Source of the DNA: Cinclus cinclus
Taxonomy: Eukaryota > Chordata > Aves > Passeriformes > Cinclidae
Direction: 5' to 3'
Length of the DNA stretch: 64,000 nt
NCBI RefSeq assembly: GCF_963662255.1
Contig: NC_085046.1
Location: 100,209,324-100,273,323 of the forward strand
Shown: positions 25,013 to 37,307 of the stretch, one piece after another
How positions within the stretch are numbered: the stretch's first letter is position 1
Layout: every line of letters starts with the position of its first letter
Notes under the pieces: model-generated
Databases searched by the model: none
The model's input: the letters and a program-made list of their open reading frames with translations, nothing else
Told to the model about the DNA's origin: nothing
Position numbers and translations under genes: made by a program

Positions 25013-26977
25013 CCAAATCTGCAGCTTTTTAGCCTTATCCCAGCAACTCATCCAGGAGAGACACAGCTGCACGGGACTCTTTGCTTAGGATTTGAACTTT
25101 TTTATAAAGACACCACCCCTTCAAACATGCTACCCACATATCTTAATGGTTGGCACCTGCATTTTGGGTCGGAGATCTGTAACTGAGTGCATGAGACAAG
25201 TAGGAAGGGAAGAGGGCAAACTGGTGTAAACCCTGGCCTCTCCTTTTGAATAGGCTGTGTGACTGTAGAGGTCATGGATGGTGTGCATCCCTCCTAGCTA
25301 TGGGATGTCTCCAAGGTGACACATATTTCACACAGACATTCAAAAGGACTGTAACTATTTCTGCCTCTCTTTGTTCATTAGACAACACTTTCCTTCTAAA
25401 ATTGGTTCTGAGCCTTGAGGATGCTGCTTGTGCCTTTCTTATGCTCAGGTAACAGTCGATGCTGGCACCTAAAAGCTCTGCATTAACTTAGAAACTTGTG
25501 TTTTACTAAATACTCCAGCCTCTATGCAGGGAAGGTATAAAACAATCATGGTTCGTGGGGGCTTCACTTCCTATTTTTAGGCTACTTTACACATACATTT
25601 TTGAGTAAGAGAACTGTCACTTCCCCCACAATAGTGGTTTAATAACTGTACAAACCATTTGTTTACTGTCTTTGCACAAGCTTTTCTTGCAAGAAAGAAG
25701 CTTCAAAATAAAGCAAAGACAGGAGAGAGAAAGGGAAAACATTTCTCTAACAAGAAACTGAAGGTCATTCCTCTTATCTAGTCTGTTTTCATCTGCAGAG
25801 ACATGCATCATATGTTTAATAAAATATTTGATCTAAGCCAGAGAGTTCCTATCCTCCTCCACTGGCTTTAGTTCTGTGCTCTGTTTGCAAATAAGCAGAA
25901 GTCACTTTAATATGGGTTTGGGAAATTGTGAGAGAAAAACAGCCTGGAAGACAACCACTGCAAAGTAATTATTATTTATTACATTGTGGCTATTTTAAAA
26001 ATAGATAGAAGACATGGAAAAAGGGGGAAGATTATTCCCTTCCCAGGTATACTTGTAAACACAAGGGAGAGGAGGAATCAAGGGAAGGGCAAAAAGGAGA
26101 TCTGTCTGTCTTGTCCCTAGAATGATAAAGCTCAGCTCTGCCTCCAATTTCCATGACATTCGAAGCACCTCATTCTCAATCTGTGCTCAGAGTGTTTGAG
26201 TCAGGTATTTCACCGTAGTTTTGGAAGCCCCAGTCCCAGGTCTAGGCCAAAGCCTACATCTAGTCTTGTATTAGTTACCATACCTGGTTACCTGTGCTTT
26301 GATATCCAAGGTGGGTAGTAACAGTGGTAGTCTGGGTTACTTTTTGTGTCTCTTAACTACTACAACATGTTTTTATCACCTTGGATAAGATGATAAAACA
26401 TAAAGTTTAGCATTATGCTCAACTACATTCCTCTGTATCAAAATAAAAACACATCATATGACACTAGAAAATTTTAGTTTTTTAGAGGCATATTAAAAAT
26501 ATGTCTTTTCTCCCTCTGACTTTTCTCTTTTGTCCTTCTAGTCCTTGTTTTACAGTAAACAGGACTTTTATTTTTCAATTTGCTTTTGCCACTCTTCTGG
26601 AGGAAACTTGTACAAAAAAGATGCAATATTGCAACCGATATTTAAAATGCTACTGTGCTTTTCATAACTGCTCAGGATTTTCCTGAACATGCAGAAGAAG
26701 TGAGAAGAATGTAAGTTACATGATGCGGTTCACTAGTGGGATGTTGACCATTTGAAATTTTTGGAAAGTCCATGCAGAATTTTGCAAAAAAATAAAGTCA
26801 ACTTTGTGTTTGCCCTGGTGAAATACACACTTGGATAATGTTAAGCCACCTAATTTTTCATTATAAGACAGTTTGCTCAAAATTCAAGAATTCCCTTAAT
26901 GTCCAAACTAAATTGTGTTTGCATCTATGGGCTGATCAAAACCTGTTGCCCTCTACTGTTACATTTTTATCATACAA
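25013..26977. other. Intergenic sequence, no gene seen
   Basis: AT-rich, apparently unique DNA between the solo LTR and the CR1 copy. Nothing was recognised. Confidence 0.55.
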
Positions 26978-28022
26978 TCCTAGAATGGCCTGGATTGGAA
27001 GGGTCCATAAAGATGATCTAGTTACAAATCCCCCTACCGTGGGCAGAGATACCACTCACTAGATCAGGTTTCCCAGAGCTCTATCCAACCTGGCCTTGAA
27101 CACTTCCAGGGATGAGACATCCACAGCTTCTCTGGGCAACCTGTTCCACTGCCTATCACCCTCTGAGTAAAGCATTCATTCTTAATACCCAATCTAAAGC
27201 TACCCTCCTTTAATTTAAAACCATTGTCCCCTGTCTTGTCACTCCCCCTCCCTCCTCTTTGACAAGCCCCCTTAAGGTGCTGGAATGTCCTCCATAATGA
27301 GGTCTTCCCAGAACCTTTTCTTCTCCAGGCTGAACAACTCCAGCTCTTCCAGCCTGTCTGCACAGGAGAAGTGCTCCATCCCTCTGATCCTCTTCATGTC
27401 CCTCCCCTAAATCCATAACAAATCCACGCAATTCATGTGCTGGGGACCCTAGAGCTGGACACAGTAGTTGAGGTGGGGTCATACCAGAAGGCAGTACAGG
27501 GAAGAATCATCTCCCTCAGCCCTCTGCCCACACTGCTTTTGAATCAGTCCAGGAGTGCACTCGGGGCTGTGAGTGCACATCACTGGATTTTATCCAGCTT
27601 TCCATCCACATCCACAAGTGATGGAAAGTTCCTCTTGACAGGGCTACTCTCAAACAGTTCCTGTCCCAGTCTGTGCTTATGTCTGGGATTTACCTTTTCC
27701 AGATGCAGGACCATACACTTCGACTTGTTCAACTTCATGAGATTCTTGTGGGCCCACTTCCCAAGCTTGGTCCCCCTGGATGTCATCCTGTCCTTCTGTT
27801 GTGCCAACTGCACCGCTTTGCTTTGTGCCATCTGCAAACTTATTGTGGGTGCACTTGATCCCACTGTTTATGTCATCGAGGAAGACATTGAAGAGCACCT
27901 GTCCCAGGACAGAGCCAGGAGAGACACCACCTATCACCTACCTCCACCTGGATGTAGAACCATTGTCCCCAGCTCTCTGTGTCCATCCAGCCAATCTCTT
28001 ACCCTGCTAATTTCTCTTTCGA
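26978..28022 (-). mobile_element. CR1 LINE, 5'-truncated, with decayed reverse transcriptase
   Basis: This is the longest CR1 copy in the window (about 1.05 kb). The minus-strand translation gives the RT core (GSVLGQVLFNVFLDDI, then KFADGTK). After a frameshift it continues WAHKNLMKLNKSKCMVLHLE, then GDNGFKLKEGSFRLGIK near the 3' end. CR1 retrotransposes by target-primed reverse transcription. Here the catalytic FADD motif reads FADG (27827-27838), and at least one frameshift separates the RT segments, so the copy is inactive. Its 3' end faces low coordinates. Confidence 0.93.
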
Positions 28023-29403
28023 GCTGAGCTGAGTTGACCAAGGAGAGGTGAGGATGCAAAGGACTTGTTTACTCAGCCCAGTGGCAGGTATCTTGGGCTG
28101 TAGACTCATGACCTCATAGCAAAAAATGCTACTGTGCATAGCAGCTGTGCAGTTCTGGCATCCTGCTTCCCCTCTGTCCCTGCTGCCCAGAAGGGCTTGT
28201 AATGGGCAGGTAAACCAGGAATGGACTCACTACCAACCCTCTAGTCTTGCTAAGGAATTAGCAGAGGGAAAGACCAGCACCTTTAGAGAAAAGCCCAGTG
28301 CTCTCAGAACAGGAGCTCTGGATTGCCCTCTGGAGGTGCCTACAGCTCTCAACTTTATTGGAAGACTGGGCTCCTGACTTGAGTGGTGAAAATATCCATG
28401 TATGTAAAACATATCACAGACCTAGTCTTTACATATGCCCACTTCAGCTATCAAACAAGTCACCATGACAGCAGAATTTTGTGCAGCAGCAAAATCAATT
28501 GAGAAAGTGTAGTGGTGCAGGGCATTTGACCTCGCCACTGGTTATGATGTGTGTGTTTGAGGGCTAGGAGCCACCTACTCAAGCCTTGTAGGAGTAGAAC
28601 AAATGCAGAAACTTGTGCTTGCTTTGCCTGTTTTGTGCCACGTGCAGGTGGATGCCTCATAGATCTGTCACACATGAATTACCTGAGTCCCAATACACCT
28701 CTCTGTAGAATAAAAAAACCCCTAAAACCAAGAAATTGGCTTATGAATCCCACAGTGTCAGACAGCTGCACATTGGCATTTGAATCTAATCCTGTGGAGC
28801 CTCTTGTCAATCTTCTTTGGAGATTGACTTGGTCCTGTTGTGAATAATAAACCTACTCAGAAATTGAATCCACTTATCATATTAAAATAAGCATTTATTT
28901 TTTTTTTCTGGCCAGATTCAACACTGTGTTCAGTTACTCTTGTCTTATTTTCAGACATACTTTAGTAATTTTAAGTGCAGAAATACAATTAGAAAAGAAA
29001 AATACAGAATTAATGGAAAAACATAATAGAACTACCAGGGTAAGTACAACTCCTCAATACATAGCTGAAAGGATCTATTCCCAGAATGAATTCCAAAACT
29101 TTTTGTTTATACTCTCTCTATAATGTAAATGGAAAATTTTATATCTCTGGATAACAATCCAAAAGACTTAGAAGCAGTGAAAAGAACCTATCTACCAAAA
29201 AGTAAGTCTGCATCTATAATTCGGGTTTTTTTATTATTTTGGTGGTATTTTTTGTTTGTTTGGTTGGTTTTTAAATTTATTTATTTAATGAAACAGGCTT
29301 GTCAATGTTTATGTGAGATCTGAAATATTTTCCATGTTCACATGTCTGCATTGATTTTATGTTCAAATCTCAGTTTGTACCCCAGACCATAGGAACATGC
29401 ACA
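28023..29403. other. Intergenic sequence, no gene seen
   Basis: Unique-looking DNA between two CR1 copies. A T/G-rich simple tract lies at about 29224-29285. Confidence 0.5.
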
Positions 29404-29670
29404 ATCACAGAATCCCAGAGTCATTTAGGCTGGAAAAGATCTTTAAATCATTGAGTCCAATGACTAACCCAGCACTGCCAAGTTCATCATTAAGCACGTC
29501 CTTAAGTGCCACATCTACACATTATTGAAATACTTTGAGGGATGGTGACTCAATCACTTCCCTGGGCAGCTTGTTCCAGTGTTTGACAACCCTTTCAGTG
29601 AAAAAATTTGTCCCAATATACAATCCAAACTTCCCCTGGCATAACTTGAAGTGATTCCCTCTCATCTTAG
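29404..29670 (-). mobile_element. CR1 LINE fragment (3' end, minus strand)
   Basis: The + strand reads CACAGAATCCCAGAGTCATT, then TTAGGCTGGAAAAGATC, the CTTCCCTGGGCAGCTTGTTC segment, and CAGTGAAAAAATTTGTCCC. This is a reverse-complemented CR1 3' region of about 265 bp. Confidence 0.88.
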
Positions 29671-32600
29671 AGAGAAAACAATATTTAGATTATTTGGAGG
29701 GTTTTTAATTAGTATTTTTTAGTCCATAATGCAATGTTGAATCAAACTGGTATCTGAATGAAGAATTAAAATTGAACTTTTTTTTGACAAAAGTATTAAT
29801 TAGGATTCCATCCTGTGACTCCAGTCATGTGCTCTGTAAGTTCTGTATGCTTTTTCCAGTGGTGTTCTTCCTCTTAAGAATGAAGGAAATGTTTGTCTAA
29901 GACAAACTTGTCCTCTTGTGCCATGAAACAGATGTGTTACAAGCAGTGGTATTCCAGGTTTTCTCACACTGGCCAATGTGCTAGTCCTCTGCCAGCTTTG
30001 ACTCCTTGGCTTAGAGGAGAGTTTACAGTCCATGCCTGTTGTCCAAGTCACCAATGATGTGTGCAGGGTGTCTGATCCTTGGTGTCACATGAAGTTTGAG
30101 AGCTTAGCATGAAGCTCTCTCCTTAGTTCAGCAGTAATTATTTGGAGCTGCTGAATTTTCACTACTAAAGAAATATCTGTCTGACTGCAGAAACAGTTCC
30201 TGTAAATGAATTAACAGGGCATTTTTTTTTTTTAGCTGTCAGGCAGCGTGGATGACTTTCCTGTTTCACCTCAAAGTGGACTAAATTTCTAGCATTATTA
30301 TCTAATTATAGCACTGGTCATTGGAATGGAAAATTATTGTTGCTTGGTTTTCCATTGTTGGATGCTCTGGGGACAGATACCTTGATCCAAACCAGTTAGT
30401 TAAAAAAAATATTTTTAAATGTGTACTGCTGTATGGAGCAACCCTGCCAGGTAATTCTCTCTTTTGCCTGGAGCCATTCATCAGCTGACTTCCTCTCCTA
30501 CTTCTCCACTCCCTCTTTCCTACCCAAGACAGGGATGAAACACACACATGTGTGGACATAAAATAATTTCCTTCCCTTCTTTTCCTCATTTTGTCTATCT
30601 CCTCCCAGCCAAATTTATCCTTTAGTTGCTAAGGGCTTTTCTCAAGGAATTTATCCTGGAGGGACAGGAAAAATGAGAAAAGGGGAGAGGTGGAGGACTA
30701 TGTGTCTGCTCACCCGTCAGGTGACTGACCTAATGCATGCCAGCAGCTTTCCTAGCAGAGCCCTGTTGGAGCCACTTCCCTTTCCAACCTCAAACTCCCA
30801 TCTGCTTCCTTACATTGCAGATCCGCCTCAGGTGGGGTAACAACACACAGAGATTTTACAAGGATTTTCCAGTGTCCATTTAAAGGGAAGCAAAAGGAGA
30901 GGTTGTGCTTCTCCAGCCCTTACAGAAGAGCAGATGTTGCAATAGTAGGCTCCGCAGAAAGGCAGGGAGGGATGACTTGGAAGACATGAGGAAACTGAAA
31001 AGAGACATCAGAGTAAAAGCATTTTATTGTCTCACTAGGAGGGAGTGCTCCCTGCCCACGAATCCCACGAGTGAAGGAGAGTGTTTTTAGGGTATGCCTG
31101 CCCACTGCCCAGCTTTCAGGAATGACACATTTCAATCACAGTCAGCCTAAACTGGATTTGAGCTCAGGCCCTGCAGGAGTTAGTGGTTTCCTTGATTGCA
31201 TAGGCTCAGCTGGAGGAAGGAGTTCTGGCTGAAGCACAGGTGTGTGAAGTGATGTCTGCTCTTACACTTGGGTAATAAATCTATTATTTTACTGTTAAAC
31301 TGCTCCACAGAGAATTCTGGTTTTGGTCCAGCATGCTTTGGGTTCTGCTCAGCCTCATTTCTCTTTGCTCTGCACTGATGCCGCCAGCAGAAGTGTAAAT
31401 TGTGACAGTGCTTCTGTGATGCAAAGGCCCAGCTCTCTGCCAGCTACAAATCATATCCCCATCACAGCAGAGCATCGCTGACAGCCATTTCCAAAGGAGT
31501 CCAGATGAATGTTTCATGTTTTAATTGCAGCTAGCTCAGATCTGTTGCACAGCTCTCTGTTTACAACAATCTGGGCAGTAGTGTCTTGGAACCACTTAAT
31601 TTCATCACGCACTTTATGATCATGTTGTAATTATCCATAGTCAAACCAATGATCTTGATTACAGAGCATGACCAGGAATAATTGTATTTCATGGCATTGT
31701 TCCAGTTTGTTTAAAATTTTTCTTTAAAACATGCTTGAAATGTAAATGTATTATACAGATACTCTAAATAGTTAATTCTTTTACAGTGATGAGTAGGAAA
31801 TTTATTACTTGCGGTTTTTTTCAGACTTAAAAATGCTCTTGACAAGTTCTGTTCTTTTACTAGACAGTTTTAATTATGTGACATGCCTGTTTGTTATTTG
31901 ACAGTCTGCTCATGTTTGGACTCTGAACATGCAGGGGAAAATTCATGGTTCACTGTTTAGTGAAAAATCTTTTCAGACTTTGCACAATCTTTTCAAAAAT
32001 TCTTCCAATGTATAATATGATTACATTCAGGCAGGTAAACTATGCTTGCTGAATTAGATTTTCCATATTTTTTTTAATATCACTACTGAATTATGGTGCT
32101 TAAAATTCCCTGGCATAATTTGCCTCACCAATCACAGAAATCTGATAATCTAATCAGGATTATATTAAAAGTACTAATAGTCCTGAACTGTTGAGGCTAT
32201 CCTATATTTCTTATTCCACCAAAAAGAGAAACTTGGAAGCAAACAAAACAGTGGCTCACCTGCTGAAGCTTACTTGATTTGAAGAGAGAAAACACAATTC
32301 ATGTATAATTGCTAAAATGTACTCCTGTTATGAATGAATTCACAGGTATGTAATGTTACAGCTCTGTGTGAATATCCCACTAGCTTCCACCTTGTCTAGC
32401 CTCTCTTGTTAATGGATATGGAAGAGCTTTCCTGTGTTATTGATACAGCCACACAATAATGCCAGAGGAGCTTGGGGATGCATTTGGTTTCCATCCATGC
32501 AGTAAGCAGCTCTGTTTTGTTAGTCCTCTGCACTCCTCTGCTCTGACCACTAGACAATGCCATTTCCCTTAACAGTCATAATGAATGCTGCTCCTAATGA

Positions 32601-35600
32601 TTAACTTCTGATCAATGTGGAAGAGTTCAGTAGTCAAGAACTTTATAGTGGCATTTGAGACACCATTTGGATTCTGCCAGGTTTGATACCCTAAAAATTG
32701 TGATGAAACTGGAACTGCTGGAGTACATGACAGATCTCTCCTGTTGGGTTGTACGTCATTCTCAGGTAAAGGTAATAACATTTTGATGCTTCCTAATTGA
32801 TCAGATTGTAGAACCCATCAGAATAAGACCAGCAATCAGCAAGAGTTTCTATAAATAGGTATTTACTGAGCAAGATGAAAGTTCTAGACAGGCTCTGTGA
32901 CATGAGTTTTGAACACTAACAAAGGCTAGGAAGAAAAAAAAAATTAAAAATCAGACCTTTGATAATGCATCTGATTTTAGAAAGTTTCTGCATACCCTGT
33001 GCCCAGTTCTAATTCATCTGAAATGAGTGGTGAAATTGTGGATTAATGAATGGAAGATAAATCAAGCGTGGAGGAAATTTGGAGGGTCCTAAGAAACTTT
33101 CCTGCTCTGCTGGGGCAGCTGAACATTTCTAAGGATGCCTACTCAGCATACATTTGAGTGGAATGAATTTCCTTATTGTAAGGCAAGACAAGCCTATAAT
33201 TTAAGAAGATCAAGTAGTTACTGACTACTGCTGGTACTGAGGAGTTAAACTTACTCTGAACCAAAAATCAGCTTGAACTATTTTTTAAAAAACTTTTCTT
33301 GAACCAGAGCTGAACTTGAATATTATTTTGAAGTTTAGCTGAATTTCATGCTGGAAGTTAACAATAACAGTTTCAGTCAGAGCTGAATATGAACTGAACT
33401 TAAAAACTGAATTGTTTGACTCCTGGTGAGACACCACAGGCTATTCCCCCAGCTGCTGACAGGACTGAGCAGGAGGAGAATTGGTACGAGGAGCAGGATG
33501 TTTTCATGTATTCTTAGGGAGCATGGATCAAGAGACATAACACGCTAGTTAATCATCACTGCAAATGTTAAAGCCATTTCCTTCCCCACAGGTCCCCAAA
33601 GCAGGACTCTCATGTTGTAAGAATAACAAATATAAACCAGCACCGTACAGCCGTGACTGCCCTGAAAAGGCTTCAGTAACTTCTGCCTCTCAGTGGAACT
33701 TAATGCCTTTCTGCCTCTTTACATAGAGGAGTTTTATTTCTTCAGCTAGTTTAGCACTCATTTAGGGAGCTCACCAACTGTATGGATTGTGCAATCACGT
33801 AATATATACATGTATTCATGTATCCATAGTCAAGCCCTTGTTATATTCTTCAGAGTCTCTGACTGTTAGAACAAAGGCATGAGTTCATGATTCAAACGGC
33901 CAAACAAACAAGAAAGCTCAGGCAATTAGAAGCTGTTTTTCTGAACAGCACTGTTTTGGACAGTCAGCTCAATGCAGTCAACTTCAAACACCAGTTCTAA
34001 ATTACTATATTCTACCTAATGGAATTGGTGACAGAACACATTCTGGTCTCTTTTTTTTCCCCAGTAGCTCTCTTGGCCTCTGACTCTATTCACTGCCACT
34101 GATTCTGACTACTGGATGGAGTGGGAACAACATTTTTCAAAAAAACCCCTGAGTTATCACTACAGAGGTGACAAGATGAAATAGAACAAAGCTTTTCATG
34201 GCTGAGATTTGTTATTTTATAGATGTAAGATCTTCCCACTCTTTATTAAGGCTTCATCAACCTCCCCAGTGCTAAAATGTTTTCACCTAAGGTGGGTGTT
34301 ACACACCTCGGGGGCTGAGATCCTGGTAGCTGAAAGTAAGGGAAAGAAATGCTGGTAGGTGATGAGACAGCTACATCCACTGCTAGCATATTTACTGGAT
34401 GCTGAAGGACTCACACAGTCTGGCAATTTCCTATGATTTGCAGAAGAGGAAAACTGTGTGACCACAATGTGATTTCAGTGAGTTGTATGCCCTTAGGGAA
34501 GGAGCAAACCTCTTGTTTTATATTCAAATTGATTTTACGTCACTTGAAAAACTGGCATTAGCTAAATAAGCTCCTGGCCTATTTCTTATCATTGTTGTCT
34601 ATTAGATTCACTTAATCCAACAGACACTTTCCCCATTAATTCAGTTTCTTTTTCTGTATTTTACTCAGTCTTGTGCTTTATTGTTTCCATGCTGGCTAAA
34701 GTGCCTCTCCAATTTTCAAGTTAATGCATTTATTGTTCTTGTCAAGAGCTGAGCTACAGAAGGCACACAAAATTCTTGGTAAGGCTTCATGCATTTCTTT
34801 ATACTTTTTGCCACTCCAGAGATTGGACGATAGTTGTTTCATTGTTCTCTCAAAATTCGGTGTACGCAAACAGTTAACTCATAGCAGTTGTGGGAAAGAG
34901 ATGTTGTTACTTACATGAAAGACATTTTAGCCAAAAGGTGGCACTGCAGCTGCATAGATTTTGCAGTAGATGACCAGTCTGGTAAAAGGTATGGAGCCAT
35001 GCAATACGTTTATTCAAACTCCTCTTTTCATACAGTGTGAATGGTAAGTATTGAAAACTGGCTAATTATTTCTCAAAAACTAGCATAAAAACAATGCTTT
35101 CTGAAGTAAAGGATTTGGTAACTCTACTACAATGATAATAAATACTTCATCCTTGCTTTAGTGAATTTGAGAAATTCAAAACCGAAACAAAAACAACAAA
35201 ACAAAAACCCCAAAACCCGATCAATATCTGAAAATGTGTTGCCAAAGCGCACTAAATGTTTCAGCTGTGCATGTGTCCTACACACAGAGACTACTATTAA
35301 CTAATGCTTTGTAGCCTCTAAGGCAAGGAGAGCTTCCTTGGGAACTTAAAATTTTTGAGATGGATCCTGCGGTCTTAAAACAACCCTGAGACTGACTTTA
35401 GCACAGGCTGATCAGTCTCTTTAGCAGATTAAGTACTTGCTGATCGTTGTGTTCTGTCACCTACAGACACCATCACTAGGTGTATTCACAAAGATTCATG
35501 CGCACAGAAACCTGTGCCAGAGGATTGAGAATCACATACCCAGGCTTGGTTCATGGTCGAGATGTGTGGGTGAGCCACACTGGACCTGAATGTGGGGAGG

Positions 35601-36685
35601 GTGGGAGCAGCCTCCACAGGCTGTGCCCTGACACCGAGGCATCACTTTATTCCTGCTGGGACAGGGCTCCCTTACAATCTCTGTTAAGACACATAGAGGT
35701 TACATTTTAACTCCACACACTGCCCGTGAGCTGACTGTACCTCCTCAGAGGAGGCTTAGACTCCGATGATAGGGTTCCTTTTATTAGACTTATTAGGCAC
35801 ATGGAATTACTGTATGTAGCTGATTTTTCTTAGCTTTCCTGAGAATTTTCATATATGTAAGTCTATAGTTCTTTACTTCCCAAAGATAATTGTATTAGAT
35901 TCTGTTAGCATGGCATCCGAATAATTGCCATTATTCATAAAAACAAAGTCAGATGTCTGCACGGCTCAACACTTGTCATTTGAATCCCCCAAATGCATAG
36001 TTCTAATTTTTTTTTCTTTAAAAGACCCTTTGTATTTTCCTGTGAGTCATGTTCACGTTTGCAATCATTTTTCTCTGCAAGGATATGAAAATACTTTCTT
36101 TTAGAAAGCGCAGGAAAGCAAAATATGCTTAAGTAATTATAAGAGTAAAAAAAACCCCAAAACAAACATTCAAACAAGACTTCAAGAGCAAAATCTAGGA
36201 CTCCTTACATTTGAAGTAAGACTGGATGAGGTCCTCCACTAGGAGGAAGGGCTGAGAAATTATTTCAAGGACCACTCGGTCACTGCTCCTGCTTTCTCCT
36301 ACCCCAGCTCTTGCAGGGGAGTGAAGTTACCTACAGCACTGCCCCCAGGATGTTCAGTCTAAACTTCTACCATTTAAGTATGAGGGATTGCAATACATTG
36401 CCAAAAATGAAACGCATTTTTACTTGTATTGATAACAACATAAATAACTTTCTATTTTACAGCATCACTCTTTCAACCCCGCCTGTGAGGTTCATTCAGT
36501 ACACCCACAGGGACACACCAGTCGGGCCTTGAAGCGGTCCCTTTAAACCCACTGCATTTTTCTAACCAGCACCGTATTTTAAAGGGTAAAAAGCTTTCCA
36601 GCAAAGTCAAATACATTCCAGCCACCGGAGATCTATTTTTTTTCCAGGCGACAATTTTCTTGTGGACCGAAATGTGCTGCTGAAA
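29671..36685. other. Intergenic sequence upstream of the PIEZO2 promoter, no gene seen
   Basis: About 7 kb of mostly unique DNA. It includes a degenerate GCTGAA-rich patch (33230-33415) and A/C-rich simple tracts (35178-35217 and 36149-36175). PIEZO2 enhancers could lie here, but I see nothing that identifies one. Confidence 0.5.
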
Positions 36686-36724
36686 GGGGGGGGGGGGGAG
36701 AGGGAGGGGAAGGAGGAGGGGCGC
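36686..36724 (+). repeat. G13 homopolymer and G/A-rich tract upstream of the PIEZO2 promoter
   Basis: Thirteen consecutive G residues (36686-36698) lead into AGAGGGAGGGGAAGGAGGAGG. This marks the upstream edge of the CpG island. It is a homopolymer prone to slippage and sequencing error and has strong quadruplex potential. Confidence 0.85.
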
Positions 36725-36753
36725 GAAGCGAACAGATGAAAGAAAACCGCTCC

Positions 36754-36758
36754 CCAAT
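36754..36758 (+). promoter_or_regulatory. CCAAT box candidate
   Basis: CCAAT, in the context CCCCAATCACG, matches the NF-Y core. It lies about 550 bp upstream of the PIEZO2 ATG at the edge of the CpG island. A single short motif is weak evidence on its own. Confidence 0.35.
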
Positions 36759-36939
36759 CACGAAAATAAACCTCGTTAACAACAAAACTTTAAACGAAGG
36801 AAAAGAAAAAAAAAGTGAAGAAAAAAAATTTTGTTAACACGCCTCCCCAAAACCAACCCGAGAAAAAGCGTTAGGGAAAGCGGGCGAAGTTCTGAGGGCA
36901 GAGGAGCGGGAGCCGGCGCGGTGGCAGCACGGTCCCGGC

Positions 36940-36986
36940 GGAGGGGCGCGGGGCGGGGCGGGGCGGGGCGGGGAGGGGAGCGGGGC
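36940..36986 (+). promoter_or_regulatory. Tandem GC boxes (GGGGC repeats), likely Sp1/KLF sites
   Basis: The unit GGGGC repeats about four times in a row, followed by GGGGAGGGGAGCGGGGC. Overlapping GGGGCGGGGC units match the Sp1/KLF GC-box consensus. They lie roughly 320-370 bp upstream of the PIEZO2 ATG, so they are probably core-promoter elements. The many G4 runs could also form a G-quadruplex on the + strand. Confidence 0.7.
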
Positions 36987-37132
36987 AATTCCCTGGCGCG
37001 GCGCGGGGCGCTCCGTGGGTGCCGCCGGCTGGGCCCGCGCCGTCGGGCGAGCGGGGGAGGGCGGTGGGGGGAGCCCCGAGGGGGCGGGCGTGTGCGTGCC
37101 CCCGGCCGGGGGCGCGGCGCGGCGCTGCTTGC

Positions 37133-37180
37133 ATGGGCTGCTGCCGGGATGCGGCGGGAGGCGTGAGGCGGCGCGGCTGA
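37133..37180 (+). promoter_or_regulatory. Upstream ORF 1 in the PIEZO2 leader (15 codons plus stop)
   Basis: The ATG at 37133 opens a 15-codon frame (MGCCRDAAGGVRRRG) ending in TGA at 37178. Its context is weak at -3 (T) but has G at +4. It affects PIEZO2 translation only if transcription starts upstream of it, which the sequence does not settle. Confidence 0.5.
37149..37166 (+). promoter_or_regulatory. Upstream ORF 2 in the PIEZO2 leader (5 codons)
   Basis: ATG CGG CGG GAG GCG TGA gives MRREA. It lies inside uORF 1 in another frame. G at -3 makes it a fair initiation context. Confidence 0.5.
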
Positions 37181-37199
37181 GCCGAGGAGGGGACGGGCG

Positions 37200-37241
37200 A
37201 TGCTCCGCCGCCGCGGCGGCTCCGCTGACGGGCGGCCCTAG
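37200..37241 (+). promoter_or_regulatory. Upstream ORF 3 in the PIEZO2 leader (13 codons)
   Basis: The ATG at 37200 (G at -3) opens a frame rich in Arg and Gly that ends in TAG at 37239, 67 bp before the PIEZO2 ATG. Being the nearest to the main start, it is the most likely of the three to be in the mature leader. Confidence 0.55.
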
Positions 37242-37307
37242 GAGCGGCGGTGGCGCGCAGAGAGGGACGGCTCTCCGGCCGGCCGGCCGCGACCCCCGCC
37301 CGCCGCG

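Noticed and set aside
27437..28027. 196-codon open frame on the + strand
   Set aside because: It is the antisense of a CR1 LINE; the minus strand carries the RT signatures.
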